DNA of 6,366 nt from an uncultured Thiotrichaceae bacterium (lineage in GTDB: Bacteria > Pseudomonadota > Gammaproteobacteria > Thiotrichales > Thiotrichaceae): assembly GCA_937931765.1 (NCBI GenBank), contig CALHAO010000031.1, positions 1 to 6,366 on the forward strand, in the 5' to 3' direction. This document shows positions 1 through 6,366 of this stretch, one piece after another (within the stretch, counting starts at the first letter, position 1; the number at the start of each line of letters is the position of its first letter). Under the pieces are notes generated by a model, which worked only from the letters and a program-made list of their open reading frames with translations, did no database searches and had not been told where the DNA came from. The translations under genes and the position numbers were made by a program.

Positions 1-4
1 ATAC

Positions 5-32
5 TTGAATCTGGAGCTATAGCCTGTATATT
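5..32 (+). promoter_or_regulatory. Possible sigma70-type promoter for the operon
   Basis: A -35-like TTGAAT (5-10, 4 of 6 consensus bases) is followed after 16 bases by a -10-like TATATT (27-32, 5 of 6). Transcription would start near position 39-40, giving a leader of about 25 bases before the moxR ATG at 65. It is the only non-coding stretch in the window and lies just before the first gene, which is where an operon promoter would be expected. Such matches occur by chance in AT-rich DNA, and the true promoter could lie further upstream. Confidence 0.35.
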
Positions 33-64
33 CTTGCTACAACACAAGACAATGATAATTGAGC

Positions 65-1036
65 ATGAATCAAAAACATAACTTTGACAAGCTGGGCCAG
101 TATTTAGAGCGTAAAATTATTGGCCAGAAGAACCTGATAAATCGCCTGTTGATAGCCTTATTGGCTGACGGCCACATGTTAGTAGAAGGTGCGCCGGGCC
201 TGGCTAAAACCCGCGCCATCCAGATGCTGGGGCAGGGCATAGAAGGTGATTTCCATCGAGTGCAGTTCACTCCGGATTTATTGCCCGCTGATATTACCGG
301 TACTGAGGTTTTCCATCCGAATGACAGCACTTTTCAGTTCCAGAAAGGCCCGTTATTTCACAACCTGATTCTGGCGGATGAGATTAACCGCGCCCCGGCT
401 AAGGTTCAGTCGGCATTGCTGGAAGCGATGGCCGAGCGTCAGATCACTGTGGCGGGTACTACCTGGCCGTTACCTGATCCGTTTCTGGTGATGGCGACAC
501 AGAATCCGATTGAACAGGAAGGCACTTATCATCTGCCGGAAGCCCAGTTGGATCGTTTCCTGATGCATGTGGTAGTGGATTATCCAACGCCCGAAGAAGA
601 GCGGCTGATTTTGTTACTGGGACGCAAAGAAGCCAGAGAGGATGTCAACTGTGAAAAACCGGTGGAGCAGCCGGTGGTGAGTCCTGATGATGTGCGTAAT
701 GCGCGGCGTGAAGTGTTAGATGTTTACATGGCTGACAATGTTGAGGATTACCTGCTGCAATTGGTCTTGGCGACCAGAAATCCAGAGCGTTATGGCAATT
801 CACTGACCGGACGTATTGCTTACGGTGCCAGCCCGCGTGCAACATTGGCGCTGGATCGCTGTGCCAGAGCGCATGCCTGGTTGGCGGGTCGTGATTTTGT
901 TAGTCCGGAAGATGTACAGGCAGTCGCCTATGACGTGTTGCGTCACCGTATCCTGCTGACTTTTGAAGCGGAAGCGGATGGCATGACTTCCACGCATGTT
1001 ATTGACGAATTACTGGCGCTGGTGGCTGTTCCCTGA
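65..1036 (+). CDS. moxR: MoxR-family AAA+ ATPase
   Basis: This is a 323-residue cytoplasmic AAA+ ATPase of the MoxR family, thought to use ATP hydrolysis for chaperone-like maturation of client proteins together with VWA-domain partners. All core motifs are present: Walker A GAPGLAKT (residues 42-49), Walker B LILADE (101-106, D105/E106) followed by INRAP, sensor 1 ATQNP (144-148, N147), an arginine-finger candidate in LDRF (R164), and sensor 2 GASPRAT (254-260, R258). The C-terminal helical lid ends with an LRHRILLTFEA-type motif (292-302). Length is normal for the family. I chose the ATG at 65. An in-frame TTG at 59 would add two residues, and neither has a strong Shine-Dalgarno sequence. 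The stop TGA shares one base with the ATG of the DUF58 gene. Gene order fits the 'MoxR proper' group. The client protein is unknown. Confidence 0.96.
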   Translation: MNQKHNFDKLGQYLERKIIGQKNLINRLLIALLADGHMLVEGAPGLAKTRAIQMLGQGIEGDFHRVQFTPDLLPADITGTEVFHPNDSTFQFQKGPLFHNLILADEINRAPAKVQSALLEAMAERQITVAGTTWPLPDPFLVMATQNPIEQEGTYHLPEAQLDRFLMHVVVDYPTPEEERLILLLGRKEAREDVNCEKPVEQPVVSPDDVRNARREVLDVYMADNVEDYLLQLVLATRNPERYGNSLTGRIAYGASPRATLALDRCARAHAWLAGRDFVSPEDVQAVAYDVLRHRILLTFEAEADGMTSTHVIDELLALVAVP

Positions 1037-1968
1037 TGCGAGCGGGTGATGGTCTGGTTTTTAGTTCGCTGCAATCTTTATTGCGCTTACAAGCACAGGT
1101 TCGCACACTGAATCTGGCTAAGCGACACGCATTGGCGAAACATGTCGGTATCCACCGATCGCGCTTTAAAGGGCGCGGCATGGACTTTGCCGAGTCGCGT
1201 CCTTATCAGCCCGGTGATGACGTGCGTACTATCGATTGGCGGGTGACCGCGCGTAGCGGCAAGGTGCACACCAAGGTTTTTCAGGAAGAGCGTGAGAAAC
1301 CCATACTGGTTTGGTTGGATTTGCGTGCGCCGATGTTTTTTGGCACACGGGGTTGTTTTAAAAGTGTGGTAGCTGCTGAAGTGACAGCACTTTTATTATG
1401 GAAAACCCTGTCCGAAGGCGATCGTGCTGGTGGCATGGTGCAGGATGATGCGGCTATACATGAATTCAAACCCTCACGTAGCCGCTCTTCTGCGCTGCAT
1501 TTTATGCGTGAACTGGCGACGGTGACACAAAAAGAACCTGATGCTGATTCGATGGCTGAATTTAATCAGCCTGAACAGGTATTAATAGACAGTTGGCAGC
1601 GCTTACGGCGGGTGACCGAACCGGGTACGCAGGTATTTGTGATCAGTGATTTCCGGGCGGTGAGCGACAAAGCATTCAGTCAGCTCGCGATGATTAATCG
1701 CCAGTCACAGTTGGTATTGGTGTCTATCCGTGATCCGTTTGAAGATCAGCTGCCTGCTGAGGATCGCTTGCGCCTGACCGATGGCAGCAAGAGTCTATGG
1801 ATTAACCTGCGTCAGAAATTGTGGCGAAAAAATTATGAGGGTAGGGCGGAGCGTTTGCGCACTAATCTGAAACAATTTACTGATAAACACCAGATACCAC
1901 TGATTCAGCTGGCTACTAATGACTCAGTGACTGAGCGTTTATTGAAAATGACACGGGGAATTCGATGA
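1036..1968 (+). CDS. DUF58 domain protein (VWA-like, MoxR partner)
   Basis: This 310-residue protein has no evident signal peptide or membrane segment, so it is predicted to be cytoplasmic. The DUF58 signature is clear at residues 47-86: GRGMDFAESRPYQPGDDVRTIDW followed by an R-x-T-x-R-x-G-K pattern and V-F-Q-E-E-R-E. A VWA-like fold follows. Its first strand has VWLDLRAPMFFGT (92-104), where a canonical MIDAS would read DxSxS; here D95 is kept but R97 and P99 replace the serines, so metal binding of the usual kind looks lost. A second strand, VFVISDF (200-206), carries D205. DUF58 genes almost always follow moxR and are assumed to be its partners. The start overlaps the moxR stop (TGATG), and the only SD-like element is a weak GGTGG at 1021-1025, so coupling to moxR translation is likely. 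The exact biochemical role is not established. Confidence 0.93.
   Translation: MRAGDGLVFSSLQSLLRLQAQVRTLNLAKRHALAKHVGIHRSRFKGRGMDFAESRPYQPGDDVRTIDWRVTARSGKVHTKVFQEEREKPILVWLDLRAPMFFGTRGCFKSVVAAEVTALLLWKTLSEGDRAGGMVQDDAAIHEFKPSRSRSSALHFMRELATVTQKEPDADSMAEFNQPEQVLIDSWQRLRRVTEPGTQVFVISDFRAVSDKAFSQLAMINRQSQLVLVSIRDPFEDQLPAEDRLRLTDGSKSLWINLRQKLWRKNYEGRAERLRTNLKQFTDKHQIPLIQLATNDSVTERLLKMTRGIR
1955..1959 (+). promoter_or_regulatory. Ribosome binding site of the DUF4381 gene
   Basis: GGGGA lies five bases before the ATG at 1965, inside the 3' end of the DUF58 gene. It supports this start, which overlaps the DUF58 stop codon as ATGA. Confidence 0.55.
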
Positions 1969-2444
1969 ATCCGGAAGAATTACCTCTGCGCGATATACAC
2001 CTGCCGCCTGAGATTGGTGGCTGGCCGCCCGCGATGGGCTGGTGGTTGTTAATGGCCTTGTGCATTGTATTAATCATTATGGCTTTTAGGTGGTGGGGGC
2101 GTCGGCAGCCGGTTTACCGTAAACAAGTGGTGCGACCTGCTTTGCAGGAATTAGGACGCATTGAAGCGGAATATGCCAATGATCCGAATGAAATGATTCG
2201 TCAACTCTCTGTTCTATTACGTCGCAGCGCGATTAGCCTGCATGGCCGCCATAATGCAGCGGGTTTGACTGGTACAGACTGGCTGGAATTTTTGGATCAG
2301 CAACAGCATGGGCAGGTATTCAGCACCCGATTCGCTGAAGTGCTGACGCAACAGCCTTATCGCGAACAAGTGGTGGGTGATGCCAGCTCATTGGTGGCAG
2401 TGGTTCGTGACTGGCTTAAGCAGCAGGAGGCCGCGCATGTATGA
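1965..2444 (+). CDS. DUF4381 family membrane-anchored protein
   Basis: This is a small 159-residue protein with one membrane segment (about residues 24-42, GWWLLMALCIVLIIMAF). The N-terminal segment LRDIHLPPEIGGWPPAMGWW (8-27) is the hallmark of DUF4381, a family found almost only between a DUF58 gene and batA in MoxR operons. The residues after the membrane segment are strongly basic (RWWGRRQPVYRKQVVR, 42-57). By the positive-inside rule the short N terminus is then periplasmic and the helical C-terminal domain (58-159) cytoplasmic, where it could contact MoxR or the DUF58 protein; that contact is inference. The start overlaps the DUF58 gene by four bases and the end overlaps batA by eight. 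No enzymatic motif is visible, and function is unknown beyond the operon association. Confidence 0.88.
   Translation: MNPEELPLRDIHLPPEIGGWPPAMGWWLLMALCIVLIIMAFRWWGRRQPVYRKQVVRPALQELGRIEAEYANDPNEMIRQLSVLLRRSAISLHGRHNAAGLTGTDWLEFLDQQQHGQVFSTRFAEVLTQQPYREQVVGDASSLVAVVRDWLKQQEAAHV
2425..2430 (+). promoter_or_regulatory. Strong ribosome binding site that fixes the batA start
   Basis: A perfect AGGAGG sits six bases before the ATG at 2437, within the end of the DUF4381 gene. It decides the batA start: an in-frame ATG at 2377 would add 20 residues, but that extension is simply another frame of the DUF4381 gene. The protein starting at 2437 (MYEFAWWWLF) begins as BatA-like proteins normally do. Confidence 0.8.
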
Positions 2445-3423
2445 GTTTGCATGGTGGTGGCTGTTTGCCTGCCTGCCACTACCGCTGTTAGTGCGTTGGT
2501 TGTGGAAGCCTGCACAGGATGAACGGGGTATTGCATTGCGTGTGCCGTTTATGCGTGAGTTTCAGCGCGAAGAGAAACAAGCAGGGCGTTCATGGGCATC
2601 ATGGCTGACGATACTCTGCGCCATTCTGGGTTGGTTGGCGTTAGTCACCGCCGCAGCGCGTCCGGTATGGGTGGGTGAAGCGACTGCTTTGCCGGTGTCC
2701 GGGCGTGATTTGATGCTGGCTGTTGATTTATCCGGCAGTATGCAGGAGCAGGATTTTCGGGTGAACCGGCGTATTGTTGATCGTTTGTATGCGACCAAAG
2801 TAGTGGCGGGTGAGTTTCTGGCGCAGCGTGAAGGTGATCGTATCGGGCTGGTGTTATTTGGTGATCAGGCTTATTTACAGGCTCCTTTGACTTTTGACCG
2901 CAAGACCGTGCGTACCTTGCTCAATGAAGCAGCGATTGGTTTGGCGGGTGAGCGTACTGCGATTGGTGATGCAATTGGCTTGTCATTAAAGCGCTTGCAG
3001 GATAAGCCGGATAAAAATCGCGTATTAATCCTGATGACTGATGGCGCTAATACAGCCGGGACGGTGAGTCCGCTTGAAGCGGCGGATATGGCGGCGATTG
3101 AAGGCTTGAAAATTTATACCGTGGGCATTGGCTCAGAAAGCCAGCAGACCCGCAGTATGTTTGGTTTTAGTTTGATTAATAAAAGTGCTGAGCTGGATGA
3201 AAAGTTGCTGATAGATATTGCGGAGAAAACGGGTGGGCAGTATTTCCGTGCGCGTGATACCGATGAGTTTCAACGGATTTATAAAGAGTTGGATCGTTTG
3301 GAACCAGTTGAGCAGGAAGCGGAAAGCTGGCGTCCGCAACAGGAGTTGTTCCGCTGGCCACTGTCACTGGCCTTTTTGCTGGGATTATTGGCCTTTGTTT
3401 TGCGGCTGGAGACAGAAGCATGA
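2437..3423 (+). CDS. batA: BatA-like VWA domain membrane protein
   Basis: This 328-residue protein has two N-terminal membrane segments (about 5-20 and 54-74), a VWA domain (about 90-285) and a C-terminal membrane segment (about 306-323). The MIDAS metal site is complete: DLSGS (D97, S99, S101), T174 in GERTAIGDA, and D202 in MTDGANTAG. The loop between the first two membrane segments is rich in Arg and Lys, so it is probably cytoplasmic and the VWA domain periplasmic. BatA proteins are named after the Bacteroides aerotolerance operon and are thought to work with BatB and BatD in a MoxR-dependent envelope complex. The start is set by the AGGAGG at 2425-2430; the ATG lies eight bases before the end of the DUF4381 gene. 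The segment IGSESQQTRSMFGFSLINKSAELDEKLL (232-259) matches the part of the family that normally holds a short glycine-rich insert. Confidence 0.95.
   Translation: MYEFAWWWLFACLPLPLLVRWLWKPAQDERGIALRVPFMREFQREEKQAGRSWASWLTILCAILGWLALVTAAARPVWVGEATALPVSGRDLMLAVDLSGSMQEQDFRVNRRIVDRLYATKVVAGEFLAQREGDRIGLVLFGDQAYLQAPLTFDRKTVRTLLNEAAIGLAGERTAIGDAIGLSLKRLQDKPDKNRVLILMTDGANTAGTVSPLEAADMAAIEGLKIYTVGIGSESQQTRSMFGFSLINKSAELDEKLLIDIAEKTGGQYFRARDTDEFQRIYKELDRLEPVEQEAESWRPQQELFRWPLSLAFLLGLLAFVLRLETEA
3408..3411 (+). promoter_or_regulatory. Likely ribosome binding site of batB/batC
   Basis: GGAG lies eight bases before the ATG at 3420 and eleven before the adjacent in-frame ATG at 3423. The spacing favours 3420, which gives a four-base ATGA overlap with the batA stop. 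A further in-frame ATG at 3450 (MYPGWLW) has no comparable site. Confidence 0.45.
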
Positions 3424-5195
3424 TGAGTCATTTTCACGATTTCCATTTTATGTATCCGGGCTGGTTGTGGTTGCTATTGTTGATACCACTGGTGTTGTGG
3501 CGTATTTTACGGCAAAAAGGCAAAGGTGACTGGTCGGGTATTGTTGATGATCAGTTAGCACCTTTTGTCTTGAGTGGTAATGAGCAACCACATCGTTTGC
3601 GTACGGCATTGATTATTGGTTTGCTGAGTTTATTGGCGATTCTGGCAATCTCCGGCCCGGCGTGGGAGAAGAAACAATTACCCGCTTTCCGCAGTCAGCA
3701 GGCTGTGGTGGTGGCGTTAGATTTATCGGCCTCGATGTATGCCAGAGATATGAGTCCGAACCGGCTGGATGCGGCGCGGTTTAAACTATTGGACTTATTG
3801 AATAGCCGCAAAGATGGCCAGACTGGTCTGGTGGTATTTGCTGGTGATGCGTTCGTGGTTTCCCCATTGACGGATGATACTGACACTATCGCGGCGCAAG
3901 TGAAAAATTTATCACCGGAAATTATGCCTGCACAGGGTAGTTATTTGAGTGCCGCGATTACTAAATCGGTAGAAATTCTCGATCAGGCAGCACAAGGTAA
4001 TGGTCATATCCTGCTGATCAGTGACGGTGTCAGTGATGTTGCCCAGGCGCAGCAGGCGGCAACAGCGGCTTACAGCAAAGGTTATAGCGTTTCGGTGCTG
4101 ACTGTGGGCACCGAAGTGGGTGCACCTATTCCATTTAGTAATGGTGGTTTCCTCACCGACAGTAGCGGGACAACGGTTATTACGCAGCTGGATAGTAAAA
4201 CACTGGGTAGCATAGCGAATGCCGGGCAAGGGATGATAGTTGAGCATCGCATTGATGACCTGGATTTGAAGCAGTTGAATACCTTGTGGGCGGCGAGCTT
4301 GCAGGATGCAGCTTTATTAGCCGGAGATGACCGTAAACTGGATGCCTGGTTTAATCAGGGCATTTGGCTGGTGTTATTGTTGATTCCGGTAGCTATGTTG
4401 TTCTTCCGTCGTGGTTGGCTGGCGGTTTGGTTATTGGTATTTGTGCTGCCGCAATCACAACAGGTTGAAGCCGCGCTGTGGGATGATTTGTGGCAAACGC
4501 CTGATCAACAGGGACAACAGGCGCTGCAAGCCGGTGATGCTGAGGCTGCTGCTGGCTTGTTCAGGAACGAGGATTGGAAGGCTGCCGCTGCTTATCGGGC
4601 AAAGGATTATGCTCAGGCGGAAAAATTTTACGCAGGCAGTAAAACTCAGGAGGGTCTATATAACTATGGTAACGCACTGGCTCGGCAAGGAAAGCTGGAT
4701 CAGGCGATTGCAGCCTATGATGAGCTGCTGAAACAGAACCCCGATCATAAAGATGCTTTGCATAATAAAAATGTGGTGGAGTCTCAGAAGCAGCAACAGG
4801 AACAAAATCAGGACGCTCAGGATAACCAGAACGGCGAACAGAATAATCAAAATAACGATCAGCAAGACGGTGATAATCAGCAGCAAAACCAACCCGGAGA
4901 ATCTGATGATCCTGCTTCACAGCAGGAGTCAGAGTCGCCGCCGGAAAACCCGGCTGAACAAAGTGAGTCAGAAGCACCTGATCAGTCAGCTGATGAAGCC
5001 GAACAGGAACCGTCTGAGCAAGAACAAGGAAGTAATCCGGAACAGGCAATGGACGCAGAAACGAAAGAACAAGAGCAGGCAATGGAACAATGGCTGCGCA
5101 GAATACCCGATGACCCGGCTGGTTTATGGCGGCGTAAATTTCAGTATCAATACCGGCAGCGCTCCCCACAGGCAGGACAAGGGGAGGCTTGGTAA
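3420..5195 (+). CDS. BatB-BatC fusion: VWA domain plus TPR domain membrane protein
   Basis: This 591-residue protein combines what are two genes (batB and batC) in the Bacteroides-type operon; the fused form is common in Gammaproteobacteria. In order: membrane segments at about 12-29 and 62-79; a VWA domain (94-285) with MIDAS DLSAS (D101, S103, S105) and SDG (D202); a third membrane segment (314-329); a short basic turn FFRRG; a fourth hydrophobic segment (332-345) ending LPQSQQVEA, which resembles a signal peptide end; a TPR region (about 365-447, clearest repeat 411-443); a Q/N/E-rich tail (456-556); and a conserved-looking C-terminal EQWLRRIPDDPAGLWRRKF motif (556-574). Charge distribution predicts VWA, TPR and tail in the periplasm. 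The third MIDAS position is Ser174 (in PAQGS), where BatA has Thr. The gene overlaps batA by four bases and batD by one. The TPR part presumably binds partner or client proteins. Confidence 0.93.
   Translation: MMSHFHDFHFMYPGWLWLLLLIPLVLWRILRQKGKGDWSGIVDDQLAPFVLSGNEQPHRLRTALIIGLLSLLAILAISGPAWEKKQLPAFRSQQAVVVALDLSASMYARDMSPNRLDAARFKLLDLLNSRKDGQTGLVVFAGDAFVVSPLTDDTDTIAAQVKNLSPEIMPAQGSYLSAAITKSVEILDQAAQGNGHILLISDGVSDVAQAQQAATAAYSKGYSVSVLTVGTEVGAPIPFSNGGFLTDSSGTTVITQLDSKTLGSIANAGQGMIVEHRIDDLDLKQLNTLWAASLQDAALLAGDDRKLDAWFNQGIWLVLLLIPVAMLFFRRGWLAVWLLVFVLPQSQQVEAALWDDLWQTPDQQGQQALQAGDAEAAAGLFRNEDWKAAAAYRAKDYAQAEKFYAGSKTQEGLYNYGNALARQGKLDQAIAAYDELLKQNPDHKDALHNKNVVESQKQQQEQNQDAQDNQNGEQNNQNNDQQDGDNQQQNQPGESDDPASQQESESPPENPAEQSESEAPDQSADEAEQEPSEQEQGSNPEQAMDAETKEQEQAMEQWLRRIPDDPAGLWRRKFQYQYRQRSPQAGQGEAW
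4785..5087 (+). other. Low-complexity Q/N/E-rich segment of the BatB/BatC fusion
   Basis: This codes for residues 456-556 of the fusion protein. By hand count, the 101 residues hold 26 Gln, 19 Glu, 11 Asn and 10 Asp, but only 2 Lys and no Arg, giving a net charge near -27. The first third is Gln/Asn-rich and the rest Glu/Ser/Pro-rich. CAG and CAA codons are mixed, so it is not a pure triplet repeat. The segment is predicted to be disordered and periplasmic. Similar acidic low-complexity tails follow the TPR in many homologs. Confidence 0.8.
5181..5187 (+). promoter_or_regulatory. Strong ribosome binding site of batD
   Basis: GGGGAGG lies seven bases before the ATG at 5195 and inside the last codons of the batB/batC fusion gene. 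The next in-frame ATG at 5198 would be ten bases away, so 5195 is preferred. Confidence 0.75.
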
Positions 5196-6366
5196 TGATG
5201 CTCAGAAATCTTTCCAAACAGATGTTAATCCTCTGCAGATATATCAGTGTGTTGGTCTTTTTCCTATTGCCTTCACTGGTGCTGGCGGCAGATATTTTTG
5301 TGTTGCCGGATCGTAATCCCGTTGGCATGGGTGAAGAGTTTACACTAACATTTTCGACGATTGAGCAGCCGGATGATAACCCTGATTTTTCACCACTGAA
5401 TAAAGATTTTGATGTCGTTGGCACGTCGGTTAAAAATAATATCCGTATGGTCAATGGTGTGGTTAGTAAAGAGCTTTCCTGGCGGGTGCGTCTTTACCCC
5501 AGAGCTACGGGTACGGTGCAAATTCCACCGATTCAGTTTGGTGCTGATAGCAGTCCAGCCAGCCAGATTACGGTCAGTAAGGACGGCGCGGGTGATGATA
5601 TGCCTCGTGATAGCGTGCTGGTTGAGTTGGAGGTGGATACGCAGGAACCTTACGTGCAGCAGCAGTTTATTGTCACGCAGCGTATGTTGCATTCGGTTGA
5701 GTTGCAGCCGGGTGGTGCGAGTATGTCGCATCCGGAAGTGGGTGAAGGCAAGGCGCTGGTACAGCAATTGGGTAAGGTCACTAACCGTACACTCAACCGC
5801 AAAGGCATTCGATATAAAGTGTCTGAGCGACGTTATGCTGTATTCCCGCAAACCAGTGGTGAGCTGACATTCAGGCCGACTATTTTTCAGGGTATTGTCA
5901 GGGAGCCGAACGCACAACGCAGGAGCGTTCCCGTACCGTTTGGTATGATGAGTGGTCGTCAGATCCGGCGTTTTTCGGAAGCATTAACGCTGAATGTGAA
6001 AGGCCAGCCAGCGGGTGTGCAAGGCACCTGGTTACCCGCGAACAGCCTGTCACTGAATATGCATTGGGAAACACCGCCGGAATTGTTTAAAACCGGTGAG
6101 CCGGTGACTTTAACCATTGCAGTGATTGCTGATGGCTTGATGGCAGAACAGTTGCCAGAGATGCAACTGGTGCTACCAAAAGGTATTAAAGGTTATTCTA
6201 ATCAGCCTGAGTTACGCAATGATTATCAGGGTGGTAGCCTGATTGGTACGCGGCAGGAACGCTGGATTCTAATAGGCACTGCACCGGGTGAATATACCTT
6301 ACCTGCACTCAATGTGGAGTGGTGGAATCTGGCTGCTGAAAAAGCAGAATCGGCTTTTGCTGAGGC
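5195..6366 (+). CDS. batD: BatD-family protein, N-terminal part (cut by the window end)
   Basis: The reading frame stays open from 5195 to the window edge, giving 390 codons of a protein that is usually around 550-600 residues; the C-terminal domain and expected membrane anchor lie outside. Residues 1-32 form a signal peptide: basic start (R4, K8, R15), hydrophobic core ISVLVFFLLPSLVLA, cleavage near VLA-AD (after residue 31 or 32). BatD features follow: FDVVGTSVKNNIRMVNG (72-88), SWRVRLYPRATGTVQIPPI (95-113), HPEVGEGKALVQQLG (179-193), and YKVSERRYAVFPQTSGELTF (207-226), the best-conserved BatD segment. The repeated beta-sandwich-like pattern continues at 289-380 (GEPVTLTIAV; APGEYTLPAL). 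BatD proteins are exported and thought to work with BatA/BatB at the membrane. The start shares one base with the preceding stop (TAATG). No catalytic motif is visible. Confidence 0.92.
   Translation, partial: MMLRNLSKQMLILCRYISVLVFFLLPSLVLAADIFVLPDRNPVGMGEEFTLTFSTIEQPDDNPDFSPLNKDFDVVGTSVKNNIRMVNGVVSKELSWRVRLYPRATGTVQIPPIQFGADSSPASQITVSKDGAGDDMPRDSVLVELEVDTQEPYVQQQFIVTQRMLHSVELQPGGASMSHPEVGEGKALVQQLGKVTNRTLNRKGIRYKVSERRYAVFPQTSGELTFRPTIFQGIVREPNAQRRSVPVPFGMMSGRQIRRFSEALTLNVKGQPAGVQGTWLPANSLSLNMHWETPPELFKTGEPVTLTIAVIADGLMAEQLPEMQLVLPKGIKGYSNQPELRNDYQGGSLIGTRQERWILIGTAPGEYTLPALNVEWWNLAAEKAESAFAE

Noticed and set aside
2377..2436. Upstream in-frame ATG extending batA by 20 residues
   Set aside because: The extension lies wholly within the DUF4381 gene in another frame, gives non-membrane-like sequence, and the perfect AGGAGG points to the ATG at 2437.
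4656..4892. - strand frame coding for a very hydrophobic, Leu/Ile/Val-rich 78-residue peptide resembling a membrane protein
   Set aside because: It is the reverse complement of Gln/Asn/Asp codons in the low-complexity tail; such codons read backwards as Leu/Ile/Val codons. No start signal or independent support.
5225..5236. Possible lipoprotein signal in BatD (Cys14 in MLILC)
   Set aside because: The residue before the Cys is Leu, not Gly/Ala/Ser as a lipobox requires, and the hydrophobic core with a normal cleavage site comes after it.
4753..5316. + strand alternative frame (187 codons, basic, Arg/Lys/Ile-rich) inside batB/batC and batD
   Set aside because: It is an out-of-frame shadow of the CAG/GAA/AAT-rich segment and ends within batD; no domain and no ribosome binding site.
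4561..5454. Long open frame on the - strand (297 codons) across the batB/batD junction
   Set aside because: It lies opposite two well-supported + strand genes, shows no recognisable domain, and can be explained by the skewed codon composition of the Q/E-rich region.
5409..5867. + strand 152-codon frame inside batD
   Set aside because: The overlapping frame from 5195 has a signal peptide, a strong ribosome binding site and clear BatD motifs, so this frame is a shadow.
65..6366. Methanol dehydrogenase (mxa/mox) maturation cluster, which also has moxR, DUF58 and VWA genes
   Set aside because: The DUF4381 gene, the BatB-TPR fusion and BatD match the general MoxR/Bat operon, and no methanol dehydrogenase or cytochrome gene is in the window. 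Flanking sequence could still change this.
1..6366. Defence system or mobile element built on a MoxR-VWA pair
   Set aside because: MoxR-VWA pairs occur in some conflict systems, but here the gene set is the common housekeeping-type operon, with no effector, transposase, terminal repeats or visible change in base composition.

Overview
The window holds a single, tightly packed operon on the + strand. It encodes a MoxR-type AAA+ ATPase and its usual partners: a DUF58 protein, a small membrane-anchored DUF4381 protein, two membrane-anchored von Willebrand A (VWA) proteins (BatA-like, and a BatB-like domain fused to a BatC-like TPR domain) and the start of a BatD-family protein. Gene content, gene order and the BatB-BatC fusion are typical of Gammaproteobacteria. 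Base composition looks mid-range, and nothing in the window allows a genus to be named. I see no RNA gene, mobile element, CRISPR array or recombination site.

Layout: 1-58 is a short upstream region with a possible sigma70-type promoter. Then come moxR (65-1036), the DUF58 gene (1036-1968), the DUF4381 gene (1965-2444), batA (2437-3423), the batB/batC fusion (3420-5195) and batD (5195 to the window edge, incomplete at its 3' end). Every junction overlaps, by 1, 4, 8, 4 and 1 bases in order. There is no room for internal promoters or terminators outside coding sequence, so co-transcription and translational coupling are very likely.

Working model, from family knowledge plus the topology read here: MoxR (cytoplasmic ATPase) and the DUF58 protein (soluble, VWA-like fold) act on the cytoplasmic side. 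DUF4381, BatA, BatB/C and BatD are in the inner membrane or exported, with the VWA, TPR and BatD domains predicted to face the periplasm. MoxR systems with this gene set (the 'MoxR proper' group) are thought to act as chaperones or metal-insertion/maturation machines, and have been linked to stress and envelope integrity in some bacteria. The substrate is not known and cannot be read from this window.

This is a known type of locus, not a new system. The points most worth a second look are the BatB/BatC fusion with an apparent leftover signal-peptide-like segment inside it, its 100-residue Q/N/E-rich acidic tail, and the graded loss of metal-site (MIDAS) residues across the three VWA-type proteins.
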